A stretch of 64,000 nucleotides of DNA from Hymenobacter daecheongensis DSM 21074 (GCF_900141805.1 NZ_FQYN01000007.1:124001-188000), one strand, 5' to 3'. Positions 7,966-16,369 are shown, counted from the first letter of the stretch. Made by a program: numbers and translations. The notes: generated by a model from the sequence alone, not told the origin.

Positions 7966-8976
7966 TTACCATTTAATTAAGGCTGACGCCCAGGTGAAGC
8001 CGGAGCCGAAGGCGGCCAGGCAAACCAAGTCGCCGCGCTTGATTTTGCCCTCGGCCACGGCTTCACTCAGGGCAATGGGAACCGAGGCGGCGGTGGTGTT
8101 GCCGTAGCGTTGAATGTTACTGAAGATCTTGTCGTCCGACAAGCCCATTTTCTGCTGCACATACTGCGTGATGCGCAGGTTGGCCTGGTGCGGAATCAGC
8201 ATATCGATGTCGGTGGGCTGCATGCCGTTCTGGTCGAGGGCTTCCTTGATAACCTGCGGGAAGCGCACCACGGCGTGCTTAAACACGTTCTGGCCGTTCA
8301 TGTAGGGGTACATTTCCAGCTCGTTGGCCATTACATACTCCACGCGGCCTTCGCGGTTGGAGCCCGGCTCCTTCACAATCAGTTCCTCGGCAAACTCGCC
8401 CTGCGCGTGCAGGTGGGTGCTCAGGATACCGTGGCCTTCGCGGGTGCTGGGGCGCATTACGACCGCGCCGGCCCCATCGCCGAAGATGACCGATACGCTC
8501 CGGCCGCGGGTCGTTTTATCGAGGCCGGAGGAGTGGATTTCGGAGCCTACCACTAGCACGGTATCATACATGCCGGTTTTGATGAACTGGTCGGCCATGC
8601 TCAGGGCGTACACGAAGCCGGAGCACTGGTTGCGCACATCGAACGCCGGAATGGGGGCTTTGATGCCCAGCTCGCGCTGCAGCAGCACGCCGGAACCGGG
8701 GAAGAAATAATCGGGCGACAGGGTGGCGAAGACAATCATCTGCACGTCGTCGGGCTGCAGACCGGCCATTTCCAGCGCCTTGCGGGCAGCATTGGCCCCC
8801 ATGTTGGCGGTGGTGTCTTTGCCCTCCTCAAACCAGCGCCGCTCCCGGATTCCGGTGCGCTCCTGAATCCACTCGTCGGTGGTTTCCATGATTTCGGTGA
8901 GGTCAGCATTGGTCACTACCCGGCTCGGGACGTAGTGGCCGACGCCGGCAATTTCGGAGTGTCGGAGGGTACTCAT
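7966..8976 (-). CDS. fabH: 3-oxoacyl-ACP synthase III (FabH)
   Basis: Starts fatty acid synthesis by condensing a short acyl-CoA with malonyl-ACP. The 336 residues form a thiolase fold. Active-site residues are visible: Cys118 in VRNQCSGF, His263 in IPHQANLRI and Asn293 in RYGNTTAASVP. In Bacteroidota this enzyme generally prefers branched primers, which would fit iso-branched membranes, but specificity cannot be read here. ATG 8976 gives the usual MSTLRHSEIAGVGHYVPS start. No other fab gene is adjacent; it is a single-gene unit with its own terminator. Confidence 0.96.
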   Translation of the reverse strand: MSTLRHSEIAGVGHYVPSRVVTNADLTEIMETTDEWIQERTGIRERRWFEEGKDTTANMGANAARKALEMAGLQPDDVQMIVFATLSPDYFFPGSGVLLQRELGIKAPIPAFDVRNQCSGFVYALSMADQFIKTGMYDTVLVVGSEIHSSGLDKTTRGRSVSVIFGDGAGAVVMRPSTREGHGILSTHLHAQGEFAEELIVKEPGSNREGRVEYVMANELEMYPYMNGQNVFKHAVVRFPQVIKEALDQNGMQPTDIDMLIPHQANLRITQYVQQKMGLSDDKIFSNIQRYGNTTAASVPIALSEAVAEGKIKRGDLVCLAAFGSGFTWASALIKW

Positions 8977-9073
8977 GGGAAAGTGGGAATAGGCGGGAGG
9001 AGAGCAGAAAAAGGAGCCGAAGGTAGCAAAAAGCCCCGGCGGTTTTCTGTAAACGGGGCGCGAAGGTCGGCAG

Positions 9074-10234
9074 TTACTGAATAGTATCCAGCAATGCCCA
9101 CAATTTTGTCGCTTCCGACTGCCAGAAGGCCTCTGCCGGCCGGCCGCGCGGGTAGAAATTCGTGCCGGTGAGATGCTGAGTAATAGGCTCTAAATCAGGG
9201 GCTTTGAAATTAACGACCAGCCCCGCGCCATGCTGCTTCATCAGTTGCTGCCACAGCGCATTGGCCGGAATCAGCATCGGCAGGCCGTGCGCCATATACT
9301 CGTAGAGTTTGGTAGGGATGCAGCGCCAAGTGCTTTCGTGGGGCTGGTAGGGCAGCAGGCCAAGGTGGCTGCGCTCCATTTCGGCCACGATGCGGCCGTG
9401 CGGCACCAGCGTATTGCCGCCGATAAGGCTAACGGCCCCATTGGCGGCTGCAATAGCTTCATGCAGCCGCGCAAGCTGCTCGGGGCGCTGGCAAAACCCG
9501 ATAATAGTAAGGTGGGCCAGCGGCCAGCGCTGCCGCAGCTTTTTAGTAAATTCGATGGCATCAAACACGCCGTTCAGCTCCGAAATGGTGCCCGAATACA
9601 GCAGCCGCAGCGGCTCCGTGGGGCGGGGCAGCGGCCGGAGCGTTGAGGGCAGCGTTTCTCCCGGCGCGGGCTGGTATTTGTTTTCCAATACCACTACGCG
9701 GCTGATGGGCAGCTCCGCTAAAAATGGCAGCTCCACCGCATAGCTCCGCTCGGCCAGAATAATGCCCGCCGCCCGCCGGGCAGCCACGGTTTCTACCCAC
9801 CGCAGCCCCGCGGCCAGCCAGCGGCGCGTGAGGCCGCCGTACACCTGTTGAGTGGTGATATTCAGGGCATAGTTCTCCCGCACATCATACATAAATTGCC
9901 GCTTCTGAGGGTGCAGGCACTGCCAGAGCAGCGTGAGCGGCAGCAGCTCCGGGGCGTGCACGATAATCAAGTTGGGCTTTAGCTCTTGCAGGAGTTGCCA
10001 ATACCGCAGCTGCGCCCGCAACCGGGCCAGGCTCAGGCGTGAGCCTGCTAGCAACTCGTGCGTGTGTAGGTTGGCGGGGGCCTCGGTAGGTGCGGGGGCG
10101 GCGCGGCCGGCTACGTGTATTTGCCAGCTAGGGCGCTGGGCCAGGGTACGGCCAAACTTTCCGTACATGCGCGTATCGTCCAGCGGCTTGAGCACGGAGG
10201 CCAGTAATACACGGAAAACAGAAGGAGAGGCCAA
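9074..10234 (-). CDS. Glycosyltransferase, GT-B fold (family 4-like)
   Basis: Probably transfers a sugar from a nucleotide donor onto an envelope or exopolysaccharide acceptor; the substrate is unknown. The C-terminal half carries the GT4-type donor site: LLYSGTISELNGV, LTIIGFC, then HLGLLPY...IPTKLYEYMAHGLPMLIPA, where the E-x7-E region sits. The N-terminal half has a Rossmann-like strand LNLIIVHAPELLPL. The start is a problem: the frame is open to 10333, but that ATG overlaps the dapD start and the extra residues look non-coding. Recognisable protein begins near VFRVLLASVLKPLDDTRMYG. No ATG precedes it; TTG at 10234 is used here, with GTG at 10195 as an alternative. Confidence 0.78.
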   Translation of the reverse strand: MASPSVFRVLLASVLKPLDDTRMYGKFGRTLAQRPSWQIHVAGRAAPAPTEAPANLHTHELLAGSRLSLARLRAQLRYWQLLQELKPNLIIVHAPELLPLTLLWQCLHPQKRQFMYDVRENYALNITTQQVYGGLTRRWLAAGLRWVETVAARRAAGIILAERSYAVELPFLAELPISRVVVLENKYQPAPGETLPSTLRPLPRPTEPLRLLYSGTISELNGVFDAIEFTKKLRQRWPLAHLTIIGFCQRPEQLARLHEAIAAANGAVSLIGGNTLVPHGRIVAEMERSHLGLLPYQPHESTWRCIPTKLYEYMAHGLPMLIPANALWQQLMKQHGAGLVVNFKAPDLEPITQHLTGTNFYPRGRPAEAFWQSEATKLWALLDTIQ

Positions 10235-10288
10235 GGCTAAAGTTGGAGCGCAGGCACTGCATAGCGCCGGGTTTGCCTTCAAAGATGC

Positions 10289-10296
10289 TAGTTTTG
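10289..10296 (+). promoter_or_regulatory. -7 promoter box for dapD
   Basis: TAGTTTTG is an exact TAnnTTTG, 30 bases upstream of the dapD ATG. The nearest TTTG (10272-10275) is only 13 bases away, so the -33 element is poor. Confidence 0.4.
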
Positions 10297-10325
10297 CCCC
10301 ATACTTTTCCTTGTCAACTCCGACC

Positions 10326-11144
10326 ATGACCAACCTTCAGGAACTCATAGAAGCCGCTTGGGCCGACCGCAGCCTTTTGCAGCAAACCCGCACCACCGAG
10401 GCCATTCACGCCGTAATCGAGGAGCTGGACAAGGGCCGCCTGCGCGTGGCCGAGCCCACCGCCGACGGCCAGTGGCAGGTGAATGACTGGGTGAAAAAGG
10501 CCGTCATCCTCTACTTTCCCATTCAGCAGATGGAAACCATCGAGTTGAAGCCCTTCGAGTACCGCGACAAAATGCGCCTCAAAACCGACTACGCCGGCCA
10601 AGGTGTGCGCGTGGTGCCCCCCGCCACGGCCCGCTACGGCGCCTACCTGGCCCCCGGCGTGATTCTGATGCCGAGCTACGTGAACATCGGGGCCTGGGTA
10701 GGCGAGGGCACGATGGTAGATACCTGGGCCACGGTGGGCTCCTGCGCCCAGATTGGCGCGGGGGTGCATCTGAGTGGCGGCGTGGGCATCGGCGGCGTGC
10801 TGGAGCCCGTGCAGGCCGCCCCGGTTATTATCGAGGATGGGGCCTTCATTGGCTCGCGCAGCATTCTGGTCGAAGGCTGCCACGTGGGCAAGGAGGCCGT
10901 GATTGGCGCGGGCGTCACCATCACCGGCAGCACCAAAATTATCGACGTGACGGGTGCTGAGCCCAAGGAATACAAAGGCTTTGTGCCGGCCCGCTCGGTA
11001 GTTATTCCCGGCTCCATCACCAAGAAATTTCCCGCCGGCGAGTACCAGGTGCCCTGCGCTCTCATCATCGGCCAGCGCAAGCCCAGCACGGATCTGAAAA
11101 CGAGTTTGAACGACGCGTTGCGCGATTTTGGCGTGTCAGTTTAG
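10326..11144 (+). CDS. dapD: 2,3,4,5-tetrahydropyridine-2,6-dicarboxylate N-succinyltransferase
   Basis: Succinylates tetrahydrodipicolinate in the succinylase branch of lysine and meso-diaminopimelate synthesis, supplying peptidoglycan. The 272 residues comprise an N-terminal helical domain and then a left-handed beta-helix of hexapeptide repeats (VIEDGAFIGSRSILVEG, VIGAGVTITGSTKI). The signature WVGEGTMVDTWATVGSCAQIG is clear. ATG 10326 begins MTNLQELIEAAW as in the family; the longer open frame to 9933 is the antisense of the glycosyltransferase. It is divergent from that gene, and no other dap gene is nearby. Confidence 0.96.
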   Translation: MTNLQELIEAAWADRSLLQQTRTTEAIHAVIEELDKGRLRVAEPTADGQWQVNDWVKKAVILYFPIQQMETIELKPFEYRDKMRLKTDYAGQGVRVVPPATARYGAYLAPGVILMPSYVNIGAWVGEGTMVDTWATVGSCAQIGAGVHLSGGVGIGGVLEPVQAAPVIIEDGAFIGSRSILVEGCHVGKEAVIGAGVTITGSTKIIDVTGAEPKEYKGFVPARSVVIPGSITKKFPAGEYQVPCALIIGQRKPSTDLKTSLNDALRDFGVSV

Positions 11145-11155
11145 GTCGCGGATTT

Positions 11156-11337
11156 CGTAGCCAGTTGTCATTGCGAGGAGGCACGACGAAGCAATCCGTC
11201 CTGGACAATGAGTTGAGCTTTGTAAACAGAAAAGCCCTGACGGTTGGATGCGTCAGGGCTTTTCTGTTTACAAAGCATTTTACATTTCAGAGGGCGGATT
11301 GCTTCGTCGTGCCTCCTCGCAATGACAACTGGCTACG
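11156..11337. repeat. Nested long inverted repeat, family A copy 1
   Basis: The outer arms 11156-11198 and 11295-11337 are exact 43-bp reverse complements, containing GTCATTGCGAG and CGAAGCAATCCG. Inside them a second perfect 25-bp inverted repeat (11218-11242 with 11251-11275) has a terminator-like AAAAGCCCTGACG/CGTCAGGGCTTTT core. The element fills the space between dapD and msrA, and its right arm covers the msrA stop codon. Related copies are at 27872-28034 and 37546-37703. It resembles REP-type palindromic elements; no transposase is present. Confidence 0.9.
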
Positions 11338-11875
11338 CCACCGACTTCTTCAGCTTGTCGCCAAACACGGCTTTCACCTTGTCCACTTTGCTCTTCACCA
11401 CGAACTGGCAATAAGGCTGTGAGCCGTTCAGGTTGTAGTAGTTCTGGTGGTATTTTTCGGCGGGGTAGAAGGTTTTCAGCGGCACGATTTCGGTGGTAAT
11501 GCCCTTGTCGAAAGCGCCGGCCTCCGTTAGCTTCTGCTTGTAGGCTTCGGCCAGGCGCTGCTGCTCCTCGTTGTGGGTGTAAATGCCCGAGCGGTACTGA
11601 GTGCCCACGTCGTTACCCTGCTGGTTGAGGGTGGTCGGGTCGTGGGTTTTCCAGAATACCTCCAGCAACTCCTCGTAGCTAATGATCTTGGGGTCGAAGG
11701 TCACCTGGATGACTTCGTTGTGGCCGGTCAGGCCGCTGCATACTTCCTTGTAGGTGGGGTTGGCAATGCGCCCGCCGGTGTAGCCCGACACGACCTTTTC
11801 CACCCCGTTCAGATTCTGAAATACGGCTTCGGTGCACCAAAAGCAGCCGCCGCCAAATGTGGCTTGTTCCATCAA
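11333..11875 (-). CDS. msrA: Peptide-methionine (S)-S-oxide reductase MsrA
   Basis: Reduces methionine-S-sulfoxide in oxidised proteins using thioredoxin. The 180 residues include the active-site motif GGGCFWCTEAVF, with catalytic Cys at about residue 11, followed by family blocks EVVSGYTGG-like (VVSGYTGGRIANPTYKEVCSG), EVIQVTFDP and QYRSGIYTH. A C-terminal segment PYCQFVVKSKVDKV can supply a resolving cysteine. The N-terminus MMEQATFGGGCFWC shows the short cytoplasmic form without a signal peptide. The stop codon lies within the right arm of the family A repeat. No msrB is fused or adjacent. Confidence 0.96.
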   Translation of the reverse strand: MMEQATFGGGCFWCTEAVFQNLNGVEKVVSGYTGGRIANPTYKEVCSGLTGHNEVIQVTFDPKIISYEELLEVFWKTHDPTTLNQQGNDVGTQYRSGIYTHNEEQQRLAEAYKQKLTEAGAFDKGITTEIVPLKTFYPAEKYHQNYYNLNGSQPYCQFVVKSKVDKVKAVFGDKLKKSVA

Positions 11876-11894
11876 TCGCAGATTAAATGATTTG

Positions 11895-12026
11895 TCATTG
11901 ATTTCGCTGATTCTCTCAACGCTGGCAGTATAACGCGGAAGAACGGCGGGCTGTTCACGAAATCGGCCGCTGATGGTTTCCGGTCAGAAAACCACCAGCG
12001 GCCGGGTGAATCAGCGAAATCAGTGA
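11895..12026. repeat. Nested inverted repeat between msrA and hydroxyacyl-CoA dehydrogenase
   Basis: The outer 19-bp arms (11895-11913 and 12008-12026; core GATTTCGCTGATTC/GAATCAGCGAAATC) have one mismatch. The inner 16-bp arms (11964-11979 and 11989-12004; CGGCCGCTG.../...CAGCGGCCG) also have one mismatch. The plan matches the other intergenic elements but the sequence is unrelated. The inner hairpin could serve the minus-strand dehydrogenase as a terminator. Confidence 0.8.
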
Positions 12027-12039
12027 TAAATCAGCTCGA

Positions 12040-12933
12040 TCAGTGATTTTTGAACCGCTCGGCTACCACCAGCTCCTTGGTGCCGTGGCCCCAGGTGTAG
12101 AAGCCCTCGCCGGATTTCACGCCCAGGCGGCCGGCCATCACCATATTCACCAGCAGCGGGCAGGGGGCGTATTTGGGGTTGCCAAGGCCCTCGTGCAGCA
12201 CCCGCAGAATGGCCAGGCATACATCCAGCCCGATAAAATCGGCGAGCTGCAGCGGACCCATCGGGTGGGCCATGCCCAGCTTCATTACCGTGTCAATTTC
12301 CTCCACGCCCGCCACGCCCTCAAACAGCGTGATGATGGCCTCGTTGATCATCGGCATCAGGATGCGGTTGGCCACGAAGCCGGGGTAGTCGTTCACCTCG
12401 GTTGGGGTTTTGCCCAGCTGCCGCGAAATCTCCATGATCTGGCTCGTCACCGCATCGGAAGTAGCGTAGCCGCGAATCACTTCCACCAGCTTCATTACCG
12501 GCACCGGGTTCATGAAGTGCATGCCAATCACCTTCTCAGCCCGTTTGGTAACGGCGGCGATTTTAGTGATGGAGATGGACGACGTATTGGAGGCCAGAAT
12601 GGCTTCCTGGGGCGCGTGCTGGTCCAGCTCGCGGAAGATCTGCAGCTTCAATTCCACGTTTTCGGTGGCGGCTTCTACCACCAGGCCCACGCCCTGCACG
12701 CCTTCGGCAATGCTGGTAAACGTGCGAATGCGGCCGAGCGTGGCGGTTTTGTCGGCGTCGGCGAGGCTGCCTTTGGTTACCTGGCGGTCCAGGTTTTTGC
12801 CGATGGTGCCGAGGGCTTTGTCCAGCGCGGGCTGGCTAATGTCAATCAGGGCGACGGAAAAACCGTGCTGGGCAAAAACGTGGGCAATGCCATTGCCCAT
12901 CGTACCCGAGCCAATAACGGCAATAGTAATCAT
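12040..12933 (-). CDS. 3-hydroxybutyryl-CoA dehydrogenase
   Basis: Oxidises or reduces 3-hydroxyacyl-CoA with NAD(P) in fatty-acid or butyrate/PHB-type metabolism. The 297 residues begin with the dinucleotide-binding loop VIGSGTMGNGIAHVFAQ (near residues 5-20). Next come VVEAATENVELK and LASNTSSISITKIA, then the catalytic His region GMHFMNPVPVMKLVEVI, and the C-terminal dimerisation domain GEGFYTW near the end. ATG 12933 is chosen over the open frame to 13089 because the Rossmann strand starts there and a complete promoter lies upstream at 12997-13027. No thiolase or crotonase gene is adjacent. Confidence 0.93.
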   Translation of the reverse strand: MITIAVIGSGTMGNGIAHVFAQHGFSVALIDISQPALDKALGTIGKNLDRQVTKGSLADADKTATLGRIRTFTSIAEGVQGVGLVVEAATENVELKLQIFRELDQHAPQEAILASNTSSISITKIAAVTKRAEKVIGMHFMNPVPVMKLVEVIRGYATSDAVTSQIMEISRQLGKTPTEVNDYPGFVANRILMPMINEAIITLFEGVAGVEEIDTVMKLGMAHPMGPLQLADFIGLDVCLAILRVLHEGLGNPKYAPCPLLVNMVMAGRLGVKSGEGFYTWGHGTKELVVAERFKNH

Positions 12934-12996
12934 GCGAAAAAGAAGAAGGGTGGGAGGGAAAACCCGCGGCCCGGCCGGGGGCGGGCCGCGGGGCCA

Positions 12997-13027
12997 CAAA
13001 GCTAAACCGAATTTGGTGGGTGCCAAA
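12997..13027 (-). promoter_or_regulatory. Full Bacteroidota-type promoter for hydroxyacyl-CoA dehydrogenase
   Basis: On the minus strand TTTG (13027-13024), a 19-base spacer and TAGCTTTG (13004-12997) match TTTG-N19-TAnnTTTG exactly. The predicted start near 12990 leaves a leader of about 57 bases before the ATG at 12933. Confidence 0.75.
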
Positions 13028-13291
13028 GCCGCCGCGAGCCGCCGGATGCTGCCGAAAATCCGGAAACTCAAAAAAAGTGCGCTGGGCAAAAAAGCGGCTT
13101 AGCAGCGCCACCAGCGTGTTTTTGGCGGAAACGACGGGCCCAATGACAAAATTTTTTATTCCAGATATATCCTTTTGAAAACCGCCGCGTACAAATCCGC
13201 AAATCGCCCCACAGGCCGAACTAACCCGGTTCAACAGCCCACGAAGTGATTTGTTTCTCTCCACACCTTTCCAAACCAATCACCAACCACC

Positions 13292-13462
13292 ATGGGAAAT
13301 CTGCTGTATATCATCGCCGTCATTCTGATCATCATCTGGGCCCTGGGCTTCTTCGGTGTTCTGGGCGCAGGCCTGGCCGGCAATAATGTGATTCACATTC
13401 TGTTGGTCATTGCCATCATCGCTGTGCTGCTGCGCGTTATCCGCGGCGGCCGGGTAGTCTAG
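13292..13462 (+). CDS. Small two-helix membrane protein (lmo0937 family)
   Basis: A 56-residue inner-membrane protein of unknown function. It starts MGNLLYIIAVILIIIWALGF, has a glycine-rich turn (GVLGAGLAGNN), a second hydrophobic helix IHILLVIAIIAVLLRVI and a basic end RGGRV. This size and pattern are those of the lmo0937 family of small membrane proteins, often linked to stress in other bacteria. It is a single-gene unit with a leader of some 200 bases and a strong terminator 35 bases after the stop. It is easily missed because of its length. Confidence 0.82.
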   Translation: MGNLLYIIAVILIIIWALGFFGVLGAGLAGNNVIHILLVIAIIAVLLRVIRGGRVV

Positions 13463-13497
13463 CTCGCGCTGACTCCTCACAAATTTGTCTGAAAAAC

Positions 13498-13536
13498 AAA
13501 AAAAGCGGCTCCCCACATCGGGGAGCCGCTTTTTTT
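13498..13536. terminator. Bidirectional hairpin terminator
   Basis: The stem AAAAAAGCGGCTCCCC pairs perfectly with GGGGAGCCGCTTTTTT around a 5-base loop. It lies between the convergent small membrane protein gene (stop 13462) and the beta-barrel gene (stop 13552). Confidence 0.9.
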
Positions 13537-13551
13537 GTTGCTGTAGGGGCC

Positions 13552-14361
13552 TTATTTCCACTTCAGGTTGTAGAGAAAGTTGAAGCGGATAACTGGCTGG
13601 CCGTAGGGTGAAAGCGGGCTGCCGTCGGATGAGTAGCCGTTGTTGAAGTTGTAGAGCACCACAATATCGGCGGCAAACCGGTCGGATATCTCACTCCGGT
13701 AGCCTACCCCGGCCAGCGGCGTGCGGTAGTTCCGGTTGAACAAATCGATGCGGGCCGAGTTTGGGCCGGTAATAACGATGTTGAATGACTCTGCCTTTGT
13801 CGCCTCGTACTCGGCGTGCAGAAAAAACTGCCGATAGGCCATGTATTGGGCAAAAACTTTGAGCCCGAACGTGTTGCGCTTCAGGTTGGGAGCCCCATCG
13901 AAGGAAAAAAGATTGTAGGTGTAGCTGAAACCGGGGCCCGCTGCCAGCTTATCGGTGATGCGGTAGCCGATGGAGGGGCCCAGCCCGGCGCTGAGCTGCC
14001 CGATGGGACCAACAATGGTATTCTCATTGGTGTAGCCCAGGTTAAGGTTGCCGTACAGAAAGTACTTGTAAAACGGCTTAGGCTGCTCCGCCGAGCTGGT
14101 CCCTTTCGGGAAGCTTAGGCCCGAGGGCGAGTCGGGCGTGGGCTGCACCGTGGGGGCCGGCAGCGGCTCATTGGTGGGGGCGGGCACGGGCACGGCGGGG
14201 CGCGGAGCCGGTTGCGCGGCCGGGCGCGGCGCGGTGCCAGGCGGGGCCGTGTTCAGCTGGGGCTTCACGGTGGTGCGCGTGCTGTCGGTTTGTGCTTGGG
14301 CGGCCGGAGCCAGCACCAAACCGGCCCCACTCAGGGTCAGAGCTAACAGAAGTCGTTTCAT
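13552..14361 (-). CDS. Outer-membrane beta-barrel protein with Pro-rich linker
   Basis: About 269 residues. The signal peptide MKRLLLALTLSGAGLVLAPAAQA is followed by a low-complexity Pro/Thr/Ala linker (about 25-85, e.g. RPAAQPAPRPAVPVPAP) and then alternating polar/aromatic strands typical of an outer-membrane barrel (FYKYFLYGNLNLGYTN, ...IGYRITDKLAAGPGFSY, VIRFNFLYNLKWK). Function is unknown; no TonB box or ligand motif is visible. ATG 14361 is preferred to 14379 because it starts the signal peptide and avoids overlapping the ABC-F stop codon. It probably forms an operon with that gene (17-base gap). Confidence 0.8.
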   Translation of the reverse strand: MKRLLLALTLSGAGLVLAPAAQAQTDSTRTTVKPQLNTAPPGTAPRPAAQPAPRPAVPVPAPTNEPLPAPTVQPTPDSPSGLSFPKGTSSAEQPKPFYKYFLYGNLNLGYTNENTIVGPIGQLSAGLGPSIGYRITDKLAAGPGFSYTYNLFSFDGAPNLKRNTFGLKVFAQYMAYRQFFLHAEYEATKAESFNIVITGPNSARIDLFNRNYRTPLAGVGYRSEISDRFAADIVVLYNFNNGYSSDGSPLSPYGQPVIRFNFLYNLKWK

Positions 14362-14378
14362 ATCCGGCAAGAACGTCA

Positions 14379-16001
14379 TTACGATACGAGTTGGTACATG
14401 CGCTGGCGCATGGTTTTGATCTGGTCGTCGGCCAGGTATTCCTCGTAGCTCATGCGCCGGTCGATGATGCCGTCCGGGGTTAGCTCGATGATGCGGTTGG
14501 CTACGGTTTCGATGAACTGCAAATCGTGCGAATAGAACAGCAGCGTGCCGTTGTAGTCGCGCAGGGAGTTGTTCAGAGCCGTAATGCTTTCCAGGTCCAG
14601 ATGGTTCGTCGGGTCATCGAGCACGAGTACGTTACCGGCTTCCATCATGATTTTGGAGAGCATGCAGCGCACTTTCTCGCCCCCGCTCAGCACGTTCGAC
14701 TTCTTCTGCGACTCCTCGCCCGAAAACAGCATCCGCCCCAGAAAGCCCCGGATAAACGACTCGTCCTTCTCCGTGGAGTACTGCCGCAGCCAGTCCACCA
14801 GGTTCAGGTCGGTGTCGAAGAACTCGGCGTTTTCGCGCGGGAAGTAGGAGGGCGTGATGGTGGTGCCCCAGGCATAGGTGCCGGCATCGGCTTTCACCTG
14901 CTCAAACAGGATGTCGAACAGCAGGGAAGGGGCGCGGTCGTCGCGGCTGATGATGGCCACCTTGTCCTTCTTGTCGAGCGAAAACGACACGTTCTTGAAC
15001 ACGGTCTGACCTTCCACCGACGCCTTCAGGTTCTCGACCGTGAGCAGCTGGTTGCCGGCCTCACGCTCGGGCTTGAAGGCAATGTAGGGGTACTTGCGCG
15101 AAGAGGGCTTGATTTCTTCCAGCGTGAGCTTTTGCAGTAGCTTCTGGCGCGAGGTGGCCTGCTTGCTCTTGGAGGCGTTGGCCGAGAAGCGCCGCACAAA
15201 CTCTTCCAATTCCTTGCGCTTGTCCTCGGTCTTTTTGTTCACATCCTGGCGCTGCTTCAGCACCAGCTGGCTGCTCTCGTACCAGAACGAGTAGTTGCCG
15301 GGATACATCGTTATTTTCGAGAAATCCAGGTCGGCCATGTAATTACACACGGCATCCAGGAAGTGGCGGTCGTGGCTCACCACAATCACCGTGTTCTGAA
15401 AGGAGTCGAGGAAATTCTCCAGCCAGAGCACGGTTTCGGCGTCGAGGCCGTTGGTGGGCTCGTCGAGCAGCAGCACGTCGGGGTTGCCGAACAGGGCCTG
15501 GGCCAGCAGCACGCGCACCTTGTCGGAGCCGCCCAGGTCGCCCATCAGCGTGAAGTGCTTGTCTTCGCCGATGCCCAGGCCGGAGAGCAGTTCGGCGGCT
15601 TCGTAGTCGGCGTTCCAGCCTTCCAGGTCGGCAAAGTCGCCTTCCAGCTGGGCGGCCCGCTCGCCGTCGGCATCCGAGAAATCCTCTTTGGCATACAGCG
15701 CATCTTTCTCCGCCATCACCTTCCACAGCTTGGTGTGGCCCATTATCACGGTCTGGAGCACGGGGTACTGGTCGTAGGCAAACTGATCCTGGCGCAGCAC
15801 TGAGAGGCGCGAGCCGGCGGGCATATCCACCGAGCCGGTGTTGGGCTCCATCTCGCCCGAAAGAATCTTGAGGAAAGTCGATTTGCCGGCTCCGTTGGCT
15901 CCGATCAGGCCATACACGTTGCCGGGCATGAACTTGATGGAAACGTCTTCAAACAGCACGCGCTTGCCGTAGCGCAGACTAACATTGGTGGTACTGATCA
16001 T
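14379..16001 (-). CDS. ABC-F family ATPase (YbiT-like)
   Basis: A soluble tandem-NBD protein of 540 residues that acts on ribosomes rather than in transport. NBD1 has Walker A GLIGANGAGKS (31-41) and the Walker B/H region VLLLDEPTNGLDAET. The charged linker lies at about 240-330 (RQDVNKKTEDKRKELEEF). NBD2 has signature LSGGEKVRCMLSK and Walker B VLVLDDPTNHLDLES, but its Walker A position reads AIISRDDRAPSLLF, lacking G-x4-GK-[ST]. This loss appears to be a trait of the YbiT-like clade in Bacteroidota (recalled, not checked). ATG 16001 gives the usual MISTTNVSLRYGKRVLFEDV start. It could take part in translation under stress or antibiotic protection; the subtype is inferred. Confidence 0.92.
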   Translation of the reverse strand: MISTTNVSLRYGKRVLFEDVSIKFMPGNVYGLIGANGAGKSTFLKILSGEMEPNTGSVDMPAGSRLSVLRQDQFAYDQYPVLQTVIMGHTKLWKVMAEKDALYAKEDFSDADGERAAQLEGDFADLEGWNADYEAAELLSGLGIGEDKHFTLMGDLGGSDKVRVLLAQALFGNPDVLLLDEPTNGLDAETVLWLENFLDSFQNTVIVVSHDRHFLDAVCNYMADLDFSKITMYPGNYSFWYESSQLVLKQRQDVNKKTEDKRKELEEFVRRFSANASKSKQATSRQKLLQKLTLEEIKPSSRKYPYIAFKPEREAGNQLLTVENLKASVEGQTVFKNVSFSLDKKDKVAIISRDDRAPSLLFDILFEQVKADAGTYAWGTTITPSYFPRENAEFFDTDLNLVDWLRQYSTEKDESFIRGFLGRMLFSGEESQKKSNVLSGGEKVRCMLSKIMMEAGNVLVLDDPTNHLDLESITALNNSLRDYNGTLLFYSHDLQFIETVANRIIELTPDGIIDRRMSYEEYLADDQIKTMRQRMYQLVS

Positions 16002-16072
16002 TGAGAGGAGAAAAAAGCGGAGTAGCGAAGAACGAAAGCCGGAAACAAGCCGCCGGAGCGGCAATGGGCGCG

Positions 16073-16080
16073 CAAAAATA
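16073..16080 (-). promoter_or_regulatory. -7 promoter box for the ABC-F operon
   Basis: On the minus strand this reads TATTTTTG, an exact TAnnTTTG, 72 bases upstream of the ATG at 16001. No TTG is found at the -33 spacing. Confidence 0.45.
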
Positions 16081-16369
16081 CGCAAAATGCCGCGAGCCGC
16101 CGTAGCCGCCGGGCTTATTTGCGGGCAAGGAGTAGGAAAGCAGGAAAATTCAGATTATTTTTCTAATCAGTTACCACGCAGGGCGTTGCCTTCGGCCGGG
16201 CTTTCCTCGAAAAACCGCGCCGCCGCAAAACTTCCCGAAAACGGAAACAGTTATAGGAAAATCGAAGTGATTCGCCACCAGCCTGGGCCGGACAGAACAC
16301 GCCGCCCCCGCCCGCTGGTTCCGGAGCACTTCCCTGGTCGAATGTTTTAACCCTCTTTCCCGCTTCGCC
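16081..16369. other. Divergent intergenic region, no gene seen
   Basis: About 290 bases between the ABC-F promoter box and the DUF4199 gene. No convincing open frame, RNA gene or repeat was found. The open frames crossing it on either strand lack family features and have Arg/Pro-rich composition. Confidence 0.4.

Noticed and set aside
11156..11337. A transposon with 43-bp terminal inverted repeats
   Set aside because: The inner 96 bases encode nothing and the inner part is itself a hairpin; no target-site duplication or transposase could be seen. It is better described as a palindromic repeat element.
13280..13561. 93-residue open frame on the minus strand
   Set aside because: Antisense of the small membrane protein gene; Gln/Asp/Asn-rich and crosses a terminator.
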